Source: VXNE01 sp965248075 (GTDB lineage Bacteria > Pseudomonadota > Gammaproteobacteria > Pseudomonadales > Azotimanducaceae). From it: DNA of 64,000 bases. Positions 49,861 to 59,528 of this stretch are shown in pieces. The translations under genes and the position numbers were made by a program. The notes below the pieces were generated by a model. It was not told the DNA's origin and did no database searches. It saw only the letters and a list, made by a program, of their open reading frames with translations. The first letter of the stretch is position 1, and every line of letters starts with the position of its first letter. Location of the stretch: positions 806,001 through 870,000 of the forward strand of contig CBDFIL010000003.1 in NCBI GenBank assembly GCA_965248075.1. The letters are read 5' to 3'.

Positions 49861-51420
49861 ATGACGAGCGGACGCGTCCGCTGCCGCGCCCTGATCGCGG
49901 CCCGAACCATGGCAACTTACCGGCTTCCCGCGATCGTCCTCGCCGCTGTGCTCGCCGGCCCGGGCGCCGCGGCGCAGGGCGAACCCCGCAACGTCCTGTT
50001 CATCATCGCCGACGATCTGAACGTCGCGCTTGGCGCCTACGCCGGCTCCACGCCGCGCCGCAACTACGCGACGGCGAAGACCCCCAACCTCGACCGGCTC
50101 GCCGCCGAGGGCGTCCGGTTCGATCGCGCCTACGTCCAGAACCCCCTGTGCAATCCGTCGCGTACGTCCTTCCTGAGCGGACTGCGCCCCGCCTCCACGG
50201 ACGTCCACGACGGCCAGACCTGGCCGCGCCACAGGATCGGCGACATCGCGATGCTGCCCGAGCACTTCGATGCCCACGGCTACTTCACCGCCCGGGTGGG
50301 CAAGATCGCCCACAACAGATTCGAGCACGCGGTGAGTTGGGACGTTTCCCGCTACGCCCTGTCGCGCGAGCCCGCAAGGCGCCATCACGGGCCGGGGTAC
50401 CTGCCGGGCGTCGATCTCTCCAGCGTGCGCGACAACACCTGGACCGAGCGCTCCGAGCACGGCATGTCGCGCGCCGAGGTGCTCGCGCCGCTGGGGCGGC
50501 CCACCGGCCTGCCGCTCTCCTGGCGCGCCACCCACGAGTCGCCGAGGATGACCCCTGACGGAACGACGGCCACGCGGATCATCGAACTCCTGGCCGACCA
50601 ACGCGACGAGCCGTTCTTCATCGCCGCCGGCTTCCACAAGCCGCACCAGCCGTGGGTCGGGCCCGTCGAGTTCTTCGAGCAGCATCCCGTCGACGAGATC
50701 GAGTTGCCGCCGGCGCGGGCCGGGGACCTCGACGACGTCCCCGCGGCGGGTTGGGAAATCCGACCGGACGACGCGGCCCACGACGACCGCCAACGGCGGC
50801 AGGCGATCGCCGCCTATCACGCCATGGTGACCATGATCGACTCGTACGTCGGCCAGGTGCTCGAAGCGCTGGCCGAACTCGAGCTCGAAGACTCGACGAT
50901 CGTCGTCTTCACGAGCGATCACGGTTTCCTGTTGAACGAGCACCTCGGGCTCTGGCGCAAGACGCAGCAGTTCGAGGAGTCGACGCGGGTCCCGCTGATC
51001 GTTCGCCTGCCTGGCACACCGCACGGGGGACAGGTGGCGGCCGGCTTCGTCGAACTCGTGGACCTCTATCCCACGCTACTCGACCTCTGCGGTCTCCCGG
51101 CGCCCGAACACGCCCTGCAGGGCACGAGCTTCCGGCCCGTGCTCGAAGCCCCCGGACGCCCCTGGAAGACCGCGGCTTTCTCGGAGTCCAGACGCGAGGG
51201 CTATCACGGGCGCACGATCCGCACGGCAGACTACCGGTACACCGAATGGTCGCGGCTCGACGATGCAGATTCCGTCGAGCGCGAGTTCTACGACATGCAG
51301 GCCGATCCCGGCGAGTTCGACAACCTCGCGCGGGACCCGGCCAACGCAGCCGCAGTCAATGCCGCCGCCGCCCGGCTCCGGGCCGGGTGGCGCGGCGCGC
51401 TCCCCCAACCCACGACCTGA
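49861..51420 (+). CDS. Sulfatase 2 (iduronate-2-sulfatase-like), exported
   Basis: 519 residues, paralogue of sulfatase 1. N-terminal export signal (LPAIVLAAVLAGPGAAAQG), metal aspartates in IIADDLNVALG, formylglycine motif C-N-P-S-R at 97-101, FHKPHQPWVGP and FTSDHGFLLNE. Start preceded by AGGAG. It is followed after 10 bases by DUF3604 copy 3, so the sulfatase and DUF3604 protein are probably co-expressed and act together in the periplasm. Confidence 0.94.
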   Translation: MTSGRVRCRALIAARTMATYRLPAIVLAAVLAGPGAAAQGEPRNVLFIIADDLNVALGAYAGSTPRRNYATAKTPNLDRLAAEGVRFDRAYVQNPLCNPSRTSFLSGLRPASTDVHDGQTWPRHRIGDIAMLPEHFDAHGYFTARVGKIAHNRFEHAVSWDVSRYALSREPARRHHGPGYLPGVDLSSVRDNTWTERSEHGMSRAEVLAPLGRPTGLPLSWRATHESPRMTPDGTTATRIIELLADQRDEPFFIAAGFHKPHQPWVGPVEFFEQHPVDEIELPPARAGDLDDVPAAGWEIRPDDAAHDDRQRRQAIAAYHAMVTMIDSYVGQVLEALAELELEDSTIVVFTSDHGFLLNEHLGLWRKTQQFEESTRVPLIVRLPGTPHGGQVAAGFVELVDLYPTLLDLCGLPAPEHALQGTSFRPVLEAPGRPWKTAAFSESRREGYHGRTIRTADYRYTEWSRLDDADSVEREFYDMQADPGEFDNLARDPANAAAVNAAAARLRAGWRGALPQPTT

Positions 51421-51430
51421 ATCGAGGCAG

Positions 51431-53236
51431 ATGAACAACAAAACGATCGCCCTGCTTGCAACCGCGCTGACGACGGCCACCCTTGCCGGCGAAGGCCCCG
51501 AACGGAACGCCTACTTCGGAGACACCCACATCCACACGGCGTTCTCGATGGACGCGTTCATGGCCATGGGCGTGCGTACCACACCCGACGACGCCTATGA
51601 CTACGCCAAGGGCAAGGCGATCCCGCACACCGACGGGACGATGCTGCGGATTTCCGGCCCGCCGCTCGACTTCCTGATGGTCAGCGACCACGCCGGCTAC
51701 CTGGGCGTGCACCGGGCGCTTCTGGATCCGACAAGCCCGACCTACGGCCATCCGGACGCGGATCTGCTCACGCCCGCATCCTCCTCGCTCGCCGATGTCC
51801 TCGAGAGCATCAGGCGTATGGGGCAGACGGACCACGAACTCGTGGGGCCCGCGGTCATCGCGGATGCATGGAGCAAGATCGTCGCCGCGGCGGAACGCCA
51901 CGACGATCCGGGCACGTTCACCGCCTTCATCGGCTACGAGTACACGCCCTCGGTGGGCGGTCGCCACCTGCACCGCAACGTGATGTTCCGCGGCAGCGCC
52001 GCGCCGGAGCGCCCCTTCAGCGCCCGCGACTCCGGCGACCCGGAAGACCTGTGGACCTGGCTCGACGGCCTCCGGGAGGAAGGCATCGAGGCTCTCGCCA
52101 TCCCGCACAACATGAACCAGAGCGACGGCCTCGCCTTCATGGAGACGACCTGGAAGGAAGGCCCCATCGACGCCGCCTGGGCCGAGAAGCGCATGCGCAA
52201 CGAGCCCATCGCCGAGATCACCCAGCAGAAGGGCACCTCGGAGACGCACCCGTCGCTGTCACCCAACGACGAGTGGGCCGACTTCCAGATCGTGCAGTAC
52301 TACCTGAACCGGCGCGAGAACACGGACCCCATCTCCGTCTTCAAGGGCGGCTACTACCGCGATGCCCTGCTGACCGGCCTCACGATGCAGGCGAATGGCG
52401 GCTTCAACCCGTACCAGCTCGGCGCCATCGGCGCCTCCGACACCCACGCCTCCGCCGGGCCGTTCGAGGAGGACCGGCGTTTCAGCAACGGTAGGAACGA
52501 CGCGGTCTCGAGGGGCTCGGCGTACCCGGACCACGCGGATCCGAACGCGAGTTGGGAGGGTTTCTGGACACCTCGCCAGGCCACCCATGGCACCGGCGGG
52601 CTGGCCGGAGTCTGGGCTGAGGAGAACACGCGCGCCGCGCTCTACGACGCGATGCGGCGGCGGGAGACCTTCGCGACGTCCGGCCCGCGCATCCGCGTGC
52701 GCCTGTTCGGCGGCTTCGACCTGCCCGACGGCATCGCGGAGACTTCGGACTGGCTGCAGCAGGCCTACGCCCACGGCGTGCCGATGGGCGGCATGCTGCC
52801 GGACGCCGCCGAAGGCGCGCCGAGCTTCCTGATCTGGGCTGCCCGCGACCCCAACGAGGGCTGGCTGCAGCGCATGCAGATCATCAAGGGGTGGGTCGAG
52901 GAGGGGCAAGCGCGAGAACAGGTGTATGACGTCGCCTGCTCGGACGGCCTGGCCCCCGACCCGACGACCCACCGCTGCCCCGGCAACGGCGCGCGGGTGA
53001 ACCTCGCAGACTGCAGCATCACCCGGAACAAGGGCGCCGTCGAGTTGACGACTGTCTGGCGCGACCCCGAGTTCGACCCCGACCAGCAAGCGTTCTACTA
53101 CGGGCGCGTGCTCGAGAACCCGAGTTGCCGGTGGTCGACGTGGGACGCCATCCGTCTCGGCATCGCGCCCAATCCCGACCTGCACGCGACCCACCAGGAG
53201 CGCGCCTGGAGTTCGCCCATCTGGTACGAGCCGTAG
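51431..53236 (+). CDS. DUF3604 secreted protein, PHP-like metallohydrolase (copy 3)
   Basis: 601 residues with a short Sec signal (KTIALLATALTTATLAG) rather than a lipobox. Motifs GDTHIHTAFSMDAF (His33, His35), VSDHAGYLG, LAIPHNMNQSDGLAF, ITQQKGTSETHPSLSPNDEW and GASDTHASAG match the PHP-like order. Conserved C-terminal cysteines (ACSDG, HRCPGNGA, DCSIT, PSCRW) and WSSPIWYEP end. About 75 residues shorter than copies 1 and 2. First member of a tandem duplication. Confidence 0.9.
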   Translation: MNNKTIALLATALTTATLAGEGPERNAYFGDTHIHTAFSMDAFMAMGVRTTPDDAYDYAKGKAIPHTDGTMLRISGPPLDFLMVSDHAGYLGVHRALLDPTSPTYGHPDADLLTPASSSLADVLESIRRMGQTDHELVGPAVIADAWSKIVAAAERHDDPGTFTAFIGYEYTPSVGGRHLHRNVMFRGSAAPERPFSARDSGDPEDLWTWLDGLREEGIEALAIPHNMNQSDGLAFMETTWKEGPIDAAWAEKRMRNEPIAEITQQKGTSETHPSLSPNDEWADFQIVQYYLNRRENTDPISVFKGGYYRDALLTGLTMQANGGFNPYQLGAIGASDTHASAGPFEEDRRFSNGRNDAVSRGSAYPDHADPNASWEGFWTPRQATHGTGGLAGVWAEENTRAALYDAMRRRETFATSGPRIRVRLFGGFDLPDGIAETSDWLQQAYAHGVPMGGMLPDAAEGAPSFLIWAARDPNEGWLQRMQIIKGWVEEGQAREQVYDVACSDGLAPDPTTHRCPGNGARVNLADCSITRNKGAVELTTVWRDPEFDPDQQAFYYGRVLENPSCRWSTWDAIRLGIAPNPDLHATHQERAWSSPIWYEP

Positions 53237-53396
53237 GCGGGCCAGCGCCACCGAAGCAAAAGGCGGCTCATTCCCGGCCCCAGTCCGGAAAACACTGCCC
53301 GTCACACTCGCGCAATCTCGCGATAATGTTAGACACAACTATCGCGAGCTTGCTGGCGCGGCGCGCTCCCCCCACCGACGACCTGAGTCGAGACAG
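53237..53396. repeat. Duplicated spacer carrying a sulfatase 3'-end relic
   Basis: The first ~118 bases recur after copy 4 (55200-55317) with few changes. The last ~40 bases (from GGCGCGGCGCGCTCCCCC to the ATG) match the end of sulfatase 2 and its spacer at 51391-51433. This marks the junction of a ~1.97-kb tandem duplication. It contains a 9-bp inverted repeat, CTCGCGATA / TATCGCGAG (53317-53348), partly decayed in the second copy. Confidence 0.85.
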
Positions 53397-55199
53397 ATGA
53401 ACCACACAACGATCGCCCTGCTCGCGTCCTTGTTGACGACGGCCAGCCTTGCCGCCGAAGGCCCCGAACGGAACGCCTACTTCGGGGACACGCACATCCA
53501 TACCGTGTACTCGATGGATGCCTTCATGGCCGGCGCCGTGAGGACCACTCCCGACCACGCCTACGACTACGCCAAGGGCGGGGCGATCCCCCACCCGGAC
53601 GGCACGATGCTCCGGATCTCCGGCGCGCCCCTCGACTTCCTCATGGTGAGCGACCACGCGGCGTATCTCGGCGCGAACGAGGCGCTGCTCGACCCGGCGA
53701 GCCCCACCTACGGCCATCCCGAAGCCGACCGGCTCTCGTCGGCGTCCAACGCGCTGGCCGATGTCGTCGCGGCGCTGTTCGCGCTGGGCGACGAGGACCA
53801 CGAGCTCGTGGGTCCCGCGGTCATCGCCCATGCCTGGGCGAAGAGCATCGAAGCGGCCGAGCGTCACAACGACCCGGGCACGTTCACCACCTTCATCGGC
53901 TACGAGTACACGCCGACCCCCGGCAACCGCCACCTGCACCGCAACGTGGTCTTCCGCGGCGCCGCGCCAGAACTGCCTTTCGGCTCGCGGGACTCCGGCG
54001 ACCCGGAGGACCTCTGGACCTGGCTCGACGGACTGCGCGACGACGGGATAGAGGCCCTCGCGATCCCCCACAACATGAACCAGAGCGACGGCCTGGCCTT
54101 CATGGAGACCACCTGGAAGGGCATCCCCATCGACGCCGCGTGGGCCGAGAAACGCATGCGCAACGAGCCCATCGCCGAGATCACCCAGCAGAAGGGCACC
54201 TCGGAGACGCACCCGTCGCTCTCCCCCAACGACGAGTGGGCCGACTTCCAGATCGTGCAGTACTACCTGAACCGGCGCGAGAACACGAACCCGATCTCGG
54301 TGTTCAAGGGCGGCTACTGGCGGGATGCGCTGCTGACCGGCCTGAAGATGCAGGCGAACGGTGGCTTCAACCCCTACCAGCTCGGCGCCATCGGCGCTTC
54401 CGACACCCACGTCTCCGCGGGACCCTTCGAAGAGGAGAACCACTTCAGCGGCAACCCCAACACGCCCGTCTCGAGGGGCTCGGCATACACCGATCACGCG
54501 GATCCGAACGCGAGTTGGGAGGGTTTCTGGACACCTCGCCAGGCGACCCATGGCACCGGCGGGCTCGCGGGCGTGTGGGCGCAAGAGAATACCCGCGCGT
54601 CCATCTACGACGCCATGCGCCGGCGGGAGACCTTCGCGACGTCCGGCCCGCGCATCCGCGTGCGCCTGTTCGGCGGCTTCGACCTGCCCGACGGCATCGC
54701 GGAGACTTCGGACTGGCTGCAGCAGGCCTACGCCCACGGCGTGCCGATGGGCGGCATGCTGCCGGACGCCGCCGAAGGCGCGCCGAGCTTCCTGATCTGG
54801 GCTGCCCGCGACCCCAACGAGGGCTGGCTGCAGCGCATGCAGATCATCAAGGGGTGGGTCGAGGAGGGGCAAGCGCGAGAACAGGTGTATGACGTCGCCT
54901 GCTCGGACGGCCTGGCCCCCGACCCGACGACCCACCGCTGCCCCGGCAACGGCGCGCGGGTGAACCTCGCAGACTGCAGCATCACCCGGGACAAGGGCGA
55001 TGTGGAGCTTTCCACCTTCTGGCGCGATCCGGATTTCGACCCGGGCCAACAGGCGTTCTACTACGCGCGCGTACTCGAGAATCCGAGTTGCCGGTGGTCC
55101 ACCTGGGACGCCATCCGTCTCGGCATCGCGCCCAATCCCGACCTGCACGCGACCCACCAGGAGCGCGCCTGGAGTTCGCCCATCTGGTACGAGCCGTAG
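53397..55199 (+). CDS. DUF3604 secreted protein, PHP-like metallohydrolase (copy 4)
   Basis: 600 residues, tandem duplicate of copy 3 with the same signal (TTIALLASLLTTASLAA) and motifs (GDTHIHTVYSMDAF, VSDHAAYLG, LAIPHNMNQSDGLAF, GASDTHVSAG, WSSPIWYEP). The 5' half is clearly diverged from copy 3, while a stretch of roughly 360 bases (54629-54990) appears identical by eye, suggesting gene conversion. Lies upstream of the TonB receptor gene. Confidence 0.9.
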   Translation: MNHTTIALLASLLTTASLAAEGPERNAYFGDTHIHTVYSMDAFMAGAVRTTPDHAYDYAKGGAIPHPDGTMLRISGAPLDFLMVSDHAAYLGANEALLDPASPTYGHPEADRLSSASNALADVVAALFALGDEDHELVGPAVIAHAWAKSIEAAERHNDPGTFTTFIGYEYTPTPGNRHLHRNVVFRGAAPELPFGSRDSGDPEDLWTWLDGLRDDGIEALAIPHNMNQSDGLAFMETTWKGIPIDAAWAEKRMRNEPIAEITQQKGTSETHPSLSPNDEWADFQIVQYYLNRRENTNPISVFKGGYWRDALLTGLKMQANGGFNPYQLGAIGASDTHVSAGPFEEENHFSGNPNTPVSRGSAYTDHADPNASWEGFWTPRQATHGTGGLAGVWAQENTRASIYDAMRRRETFATSGPRIRVRLFGGFDLPDGIAETSDWLQQAYAHGVPMGGMLPDAAEGAPSFLIWAARDPNEGWLQRMQIIKGWVEEGQAREQVYDVACSDGLAPDPTTHRCPGNGARVNLADCSITRDKGDVELSTFWRDPDFDPGQQAFYYARVLENPSCRWSTWDAIRLGIAPNPDLHATHQERAWSSPIWYEP

Positions 55200-55312
55200 G
55201 CGGGCCAGCGCCACCGAAGCAAAAGGCGGCTCATTCCCGGCCCCAGTCCGGAGAACACTGCGCGTCACACTCCCGCAAGCTCGCGATAATGTTAGACACA
55301 ACTGTCACGAGC

Positions 55313-55342
55313 TTGACCAATGCGTTTCCTTGTGTTTCATTC
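55313..55342 (+). promoter_or_regulatory. Candidate promoter of TonB receptor 2
   Basis: TTGACC, an 18-base spacer, then TCATTC. Receptor 3 has TTGACC-18-TCAATT at 62213-62242, at a similar distance from its start and within the same GAGCTTGACC context, which is why I call this a promoter rather than chance. Confidence 0.4.
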
Positions 55343-55391
55343 CTCTACTGAGAGAGAGAACTACATCTCGATGGAGAGAGGGAGACGATCC

Positions 55392-58178
55392 ATGAAACCC
55401 AGCCGATCGCGGTCGCGGCTGTCTGCGTTTTCATTCTTCCGGGCGCCCAAGTCGCGTTCGCAGAGGACGACGACGACCAAATCATCGAGGAAGTCGTCGT
55501 CACCGGCATCCGCGGCAGTCTGCGCCAGTCCCTCGACATGAAGCGCGACGCGGACAACATCATGGACGCGCTCGTCGCCGAGGACATCGGCAAGTTCCCG
55601 GACCAGAACCTCGCCGAGTCGCTGCAGCGCATCTCCGGCGTCGCCATCGACCGCATGCGCGGCGAGGGCGCGGCAGGTCTCGATCCGGGGTCTCGGTCCG
55701 CAGTTCACGCGCGTGCTGGTCAATGGCCGCGGCGCACTGTCGGGCGGCACCCAGGCGTTCGCCGGCAACATCGGCGACCACAGCCAGCAACGGACCTTCC
55801 GGTTCGAGTCCATGCAGGCCGAACTCGTGCAGGCGGTCGAGGTGTACAAGTCGGCGCAGGCCAACCTCATGGAGGGCGGGATGGGCGGCACCATCAACAT
55901 CCGCACACGGCGGCCCTTCGACAACGGCGGACGGCGGATCATCGCCGGCAACGCGTTCATGACCGACGACGCCCTGGCCGACGACAACGGCTACCGCTTC
56001 GCGGGCGTCTACAGCGACTCGTTCGCCGACAACACGCTCGGCTTCCTGGTCAGCGTGGCGGGCGACGACCGGACCACGCGCGAGGACTGGTTCAACATCG
56101 TCGGCTACCGGCCGCAGGTCTTCAACAGGGCCACCGACCTGGCCACCGGCGAGCCGCTCAAGGGGTGCAGCCTGCCCGGTATCGCAAACCCCGACCGCGG
56201 TTGCGGCTACGTGCCCGGCAACATCCGCCAGGGCGTCGTCTTCGAGGACATCGAACGCATCAACGCCAGTGCCGCACTGCAGTGGCGCCCGAACGAGCAG
56301 TGGGACGTCACGGTCGATGTCCTGCACTCGCAGATGGACCGCGACTACCACGACTTCCAGGTGCCGTGGCGCTCCCAGGCGGGACTCGGCAACGGCGCGA
56401 GCGAGGTGCTGCTCAACGAGAACCAGATCGTGACGTACATGCGCACGGAGACCGCACGCCCGCGTCCGTTCCAGCGCCCCCGCGTCGAAGACATCGAGAG
56501 CCAGCAGTTCGCCGTGAACGCGGAGTACACGCCGACGGAGAAATGGACGCTCAGCTTCGATGTCTCGCACACCACCGGGAACCGGGATTCCTTCAGCGGC
56601 GACACCTACTACGACATTCCGGCCGTCCCCCTCACGTACGACATCCGCGACAGCTATATCCCGAAGATCACCATCGAAGAGAACCTGCTCGACCCGGCCG
56701 TCTACCAGTTCATCTACTTCGCGGAGGGCAAGAACGTTGCCGAGGACACGGAAACGCAGTACCGCTTCGACGCCACGTACCACTTCGACGACGGCACCGC
56801 CTTCCACGCGGGCCTGAGCTTCCGCGACCGGGAGCGCTTCTGGGAGCGGAGAAACCTGAGCTTCGGTCCGCGCTGGGGTGAGTTCGCGGGCGACAGGCTG
56901 ACCGACGTCAACCACTACCCCGTGCCGGTCGACGATGCCTTTTCCGGCATCGGCGGCACCGGCACGTGGCCCAAGTCCTGGCTCCTGCCCGACATTGAGG
57001 ATGTCCGGGCCACCTACTTCGTCGGGCGCCGTGACGAGATCCCGGCCGCGCGATTCACCCGCGCGGCCACCGCGCACCAGGAGGACTTCACGATCACGGA
57101 AGACACCCTGGCCCTGTACTTCATGGTCGAGATGTCCGGCACCATCGGCGACTTCCCCTGGTCCGGCAACGTCGGCGCGCGCTGGGTCCAGGTGGACCGC
57201 GCCTCGACCGGAAACGTGCAGCCCATCGAAAACATGCTCTACCTGGAAACCGCCGGCATCTGGGAGATCGACCTCGGACCGGCCGAGTTCCAGACGCACG
57301 GCAACCGGTTCGCCGAGGTGTTGCCGGCGCTGAACCTCAAGTTCGAACTGCGCGAGGACCTGATCGCGCGCTTCGCCTGGGGGAAGGTGATGACCCAGCC
57401 GTCATTCGCCGACCTGAACCCCGGGGGCACCAAGCACCCCGGTACGCGCCGCGTCCAGGAAGGCGACCCGAACCTCGAGCCTTACGTCGCGGAGCAGTTG
57501 GACATCGGCATCGAGTGGTACCCGACGGACGACGCGATCATCGCGCTGCAGGCGTTCGGCAAGCAGGTGGAGTCGTTCGTCATCCAGATCACCGAGCAGC
57601 GGGACTGGTTGGAGCCCGACGGCAGCACGCTGTACGACCCGGAGTCCGGCGGCAACCTTTTCCTGCTGTACCAGGGTCCGAGCAACGAGGACGGGGCGTT
57701 CATCGGCGGCATCGAGTTCGCGGCGCAGTATGCATTCACGCAACTGCCCTCGCCGTTCGACGGTTTCGGCGTGATCTTCAACCACACCTGGGTCGACACC
57801 GACGCCGAGTTCATCAACCCGAGCAGCGGGGTCGCGTTCGACGTGCCGGGCCTGTCGCGCAACACCACCAACGCGGTGATCTTCTACGAGAAGTACAAGG
57901 TCAGCGCCCGCGTCGCGTGGAACAAGCGCGAGAGCTTCCTGACCCAGATTGCGAGCGTCCGGGGCAACCCGCAGTTCACCAGTGACTACTGGCAGCTCGA
58001 CGCGGGCTTCGGCTACCAGGTGACGGACAAGATCTCGGTCGTCTTCGAGGCCATCAACATCACGGACGAGAACGTCGACCAGTACAACATCGTCGGCCCG
58101 GTTTCCCAGCTCGAGCAGATCTACTACATCTCGAACAGCGGGCGGCGCATGCAGGCCGGTATCCGGGTCCGCCTGTAA
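55392..58178 (+). pseudogene. TonB-dependent receptor 2, two frameshifts near the N-terminus
   Basis: Long frame from 55713 covers most of the plug and the whole barrel (ends SNSGRRMQAGIRVRL). Upstream, the signal peptide and TonB-box region (QIIEEVVVTGIRGSLRQSLD, then GKFPDQNLAESLQRISGVAI) is in another frame. Compared with receptor 3, one extra G in GGCGCGGCAGG (about 55673) causes the second shift; an earlier single-base loss lies between ATG 55392 and 55450. The two shifts cancel but a stop at 55541 intervenes. Intact homologue: Caulobacter/Xanthomonas-type receptors for complex substrates. Dead gene or sequence error. Confidence 0.85.
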
Positions 58179-58227
58179 CGACCCCTGCGGGAGGTTCCGC
58201 CCGAGCCGCGGAACCCCCCAAGGACCT

Positions 58228-58300
58228 GTAGGGGACGCCCTCGTGGCGTCCCTTTTTTCTTTGCGGATCCGCCCGTAAGGGACGCCCTGGTGGTGTCCCA
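58228..58300. repeat. REP/MITE-like element, copy E8, acting as a terminator
   Basis: GGGACGCC-CTCGT-GGCGTCCC is followed directly by TTTTTT (58253-58258), a textbook intrinsic terminator 50 bases after the receptor stop. A second half, GGGACGCC-CTGGT-GGTGTCCC, follows. An additional stem GGTTCCGC / GCGGAACC lies just upstream. Confidence 0.8.
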
Positions 58301-58409
58301 TCCCGCATGCACGCACGAGCCCTTCTTTGGGTCGCGGACGTCACAGCACTGGTCCGCAGTTCGGCACAGCGTCGTGCGCTGGGGCCGCCGCGGGAGCGAC
58401 TGAAGGGCG

Positions 58410-58560
58410 AGAAGCGGCGCGCTCCCCGTCGCGCTCGTCGCGGCACCGCTGGCAGAGGAAGTCGCCGTCGAGACGCTTGCGGTACGCGCAGCGCCGGCAG
58501 CCGCCCTGGGCGCCGCGCGCCCCTCGCGCGCCCCAGGTCGCCCTCGGCCAGAGCCTGCAG
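58410..58560 (-). pseudogene. Possible zinc-ribbon protein fragment
   Basis: On the minus strand a frame reads GCRRCAYRKRLDGDFLCQRC, a C-x2-C-x11-C-x2-C zinc-ribbon pattern. No clear start or stop fits and flanking codons look like decay. Weak evidence; may be chance in GC-rich DNA. Confidence 0.3.
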
Positions 58561-58645
58561 CCGATCGCGGACGGGGCGCACTCGTCTACGAGGCCGATCC
58601 TGGCCGAAAATGGGTCCTATCCGGCACGATCTCGCCGCGGAATGG

Positions 58646-58709
58646 CGCGGAGAGTGGCCTGGAGTCGTGTTCGCGGCGGGAACTCTGGTCGACCAGGGCA
58701 CTCTCCGCG
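58646..58709. repeat. Inverted repeat with a nested palindrome beside an integrase relic
   Basis: CGCGGAGAGTG and its exact complement CACTCTCCGCG are 42 bases apart, and between them lies the perfect palindrome CTGGTCGACCAG (58684-58695). It is 36 bases from the 3' end of the integrase fragment, so it could be a recombination site or a structured terminator. Confidence 0.5.
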
Positions 58710-58744
58710 GCGGCATGGCCGCGATGCGGCTGCGCCGGCCCCGC

Positions 58745-58912
58745 TCAGGCAACGTAGGCCGCCCAGTCCGCCATGAGCGCGCGACGCCGGTCGAACAGGT
58801 CGCTGCGCCGGGAGGCGGCCTCGACGCGATCGCCGTTGAAGTGCGCCAGGGCGAGCTCGCAGACCTCGCGGGGTGCGTCCGTGCACTCCGCCGCCCAGTC
58901 ACGGAAGCTCGA
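58745..58912 (-). pseudogene. Tyrosine recombinase (integrase) C-terminal fragment
   Basis: About 55 codons: RSSFRDWAAECTDAPREVCE, LALAHFNGDRVEAASRRSDL, FDRRRALMADWAAYVA. This is the end of a P4/lambda-type integrase including the H-x-x-R helix remnant. The tyrosine position reads as serine-arginine (ASRRSD, normally AYxRSD), so even the nucleophile is lost. Similar region present in the longer integrase at 61233. Confidence 0.8.
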
Positions 58913-59219
58913 CCGAGACCCGGGACAAGCAACTTAACTATCTAATATAAAAGGATATTGGCCTGCTTCGGTCGGGACCTTCCCCCACGAACTTCCCAAC
59001 CTGGAACTGGCGAATTGTGGAGACTTGGAAAAATTGCGGTACCGAGGGTATCGTGCGGGCGTGCATCGGTCCTGCTGTTCGCCGTTGTCGCAACGACGGG
59101 CTGCTTGCCGGGAATCGGGAAGTCGGGAGTCGCTTCTCAAGGCCGGCGTTCGGCGTACTCCGAGGCCCAGTCAGGCCGCGGTTGCCGGGCCGCGACGCCG
59201 CCGAGGGGGGAGGCGCTGG
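58913..59219. other. Gene-poor stretch
   Basis: Includes a short AT-rich patch (AACTATCTAATATAAAAGGA near 58936) unusual for this DNA, possibly a promoter or foreign insert edge. A plus-strand frame has a lipobox-like VLLFAVVATTGC near 59085-59120, but I do not consider it a gene. Nothing else recognised. Confidence 0.3.
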
Positions 59220-59528
59220 TCATGCAGGTTGATACGGTTCCACAGCGATCTCGCGTGCACGAGCCCGCATCTGGGAGGCGTCGTGCCAGGCTTGCATCCG
59301 CAAGAGCATGTCCATGCTGACGCCGAATGCCTTCTCGACACGCAGTGCCATCTCGGCCGAAATGCCCGCGCGGCCATTGAGCAAGGCGGAGAGTGTCGCC
59401 CTGCGCACACCCAGAATCTCGGCAGCCTTGGTGATGTTGAGGCCGAGTTCGTCGATTACCTCGACACGGACGAAGTCACCGGGGTGCGACGGTGTCATGC
59501 CCAGCCTGACGTCGTTGTCGGTAGCCAT
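59220..59528 (-). CDS. higA: HigA-type XRE antitoxin
   Basis: 102-residue helix-turn-helix antitoxin: HPGDFVRVEVIDELGLNITK, AAEILGVRRATLSALLNGRA, GISAEMALRVEKAFGVSMD. Its ATG overlaps the toxin stop by one base. Third HigBA-type locus in the window, different in sequence from the other two. Confidence 0.93.
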   Translation of the reverse strand: MATDNDVRLGMTPSHPGDFVRVEVIDELGLNITKAAEILGVRRATLSALLNGRAGISAEMALRVEKAFGVSMDMLLRMQAWHDASQMRARAREIAVEPYQPA

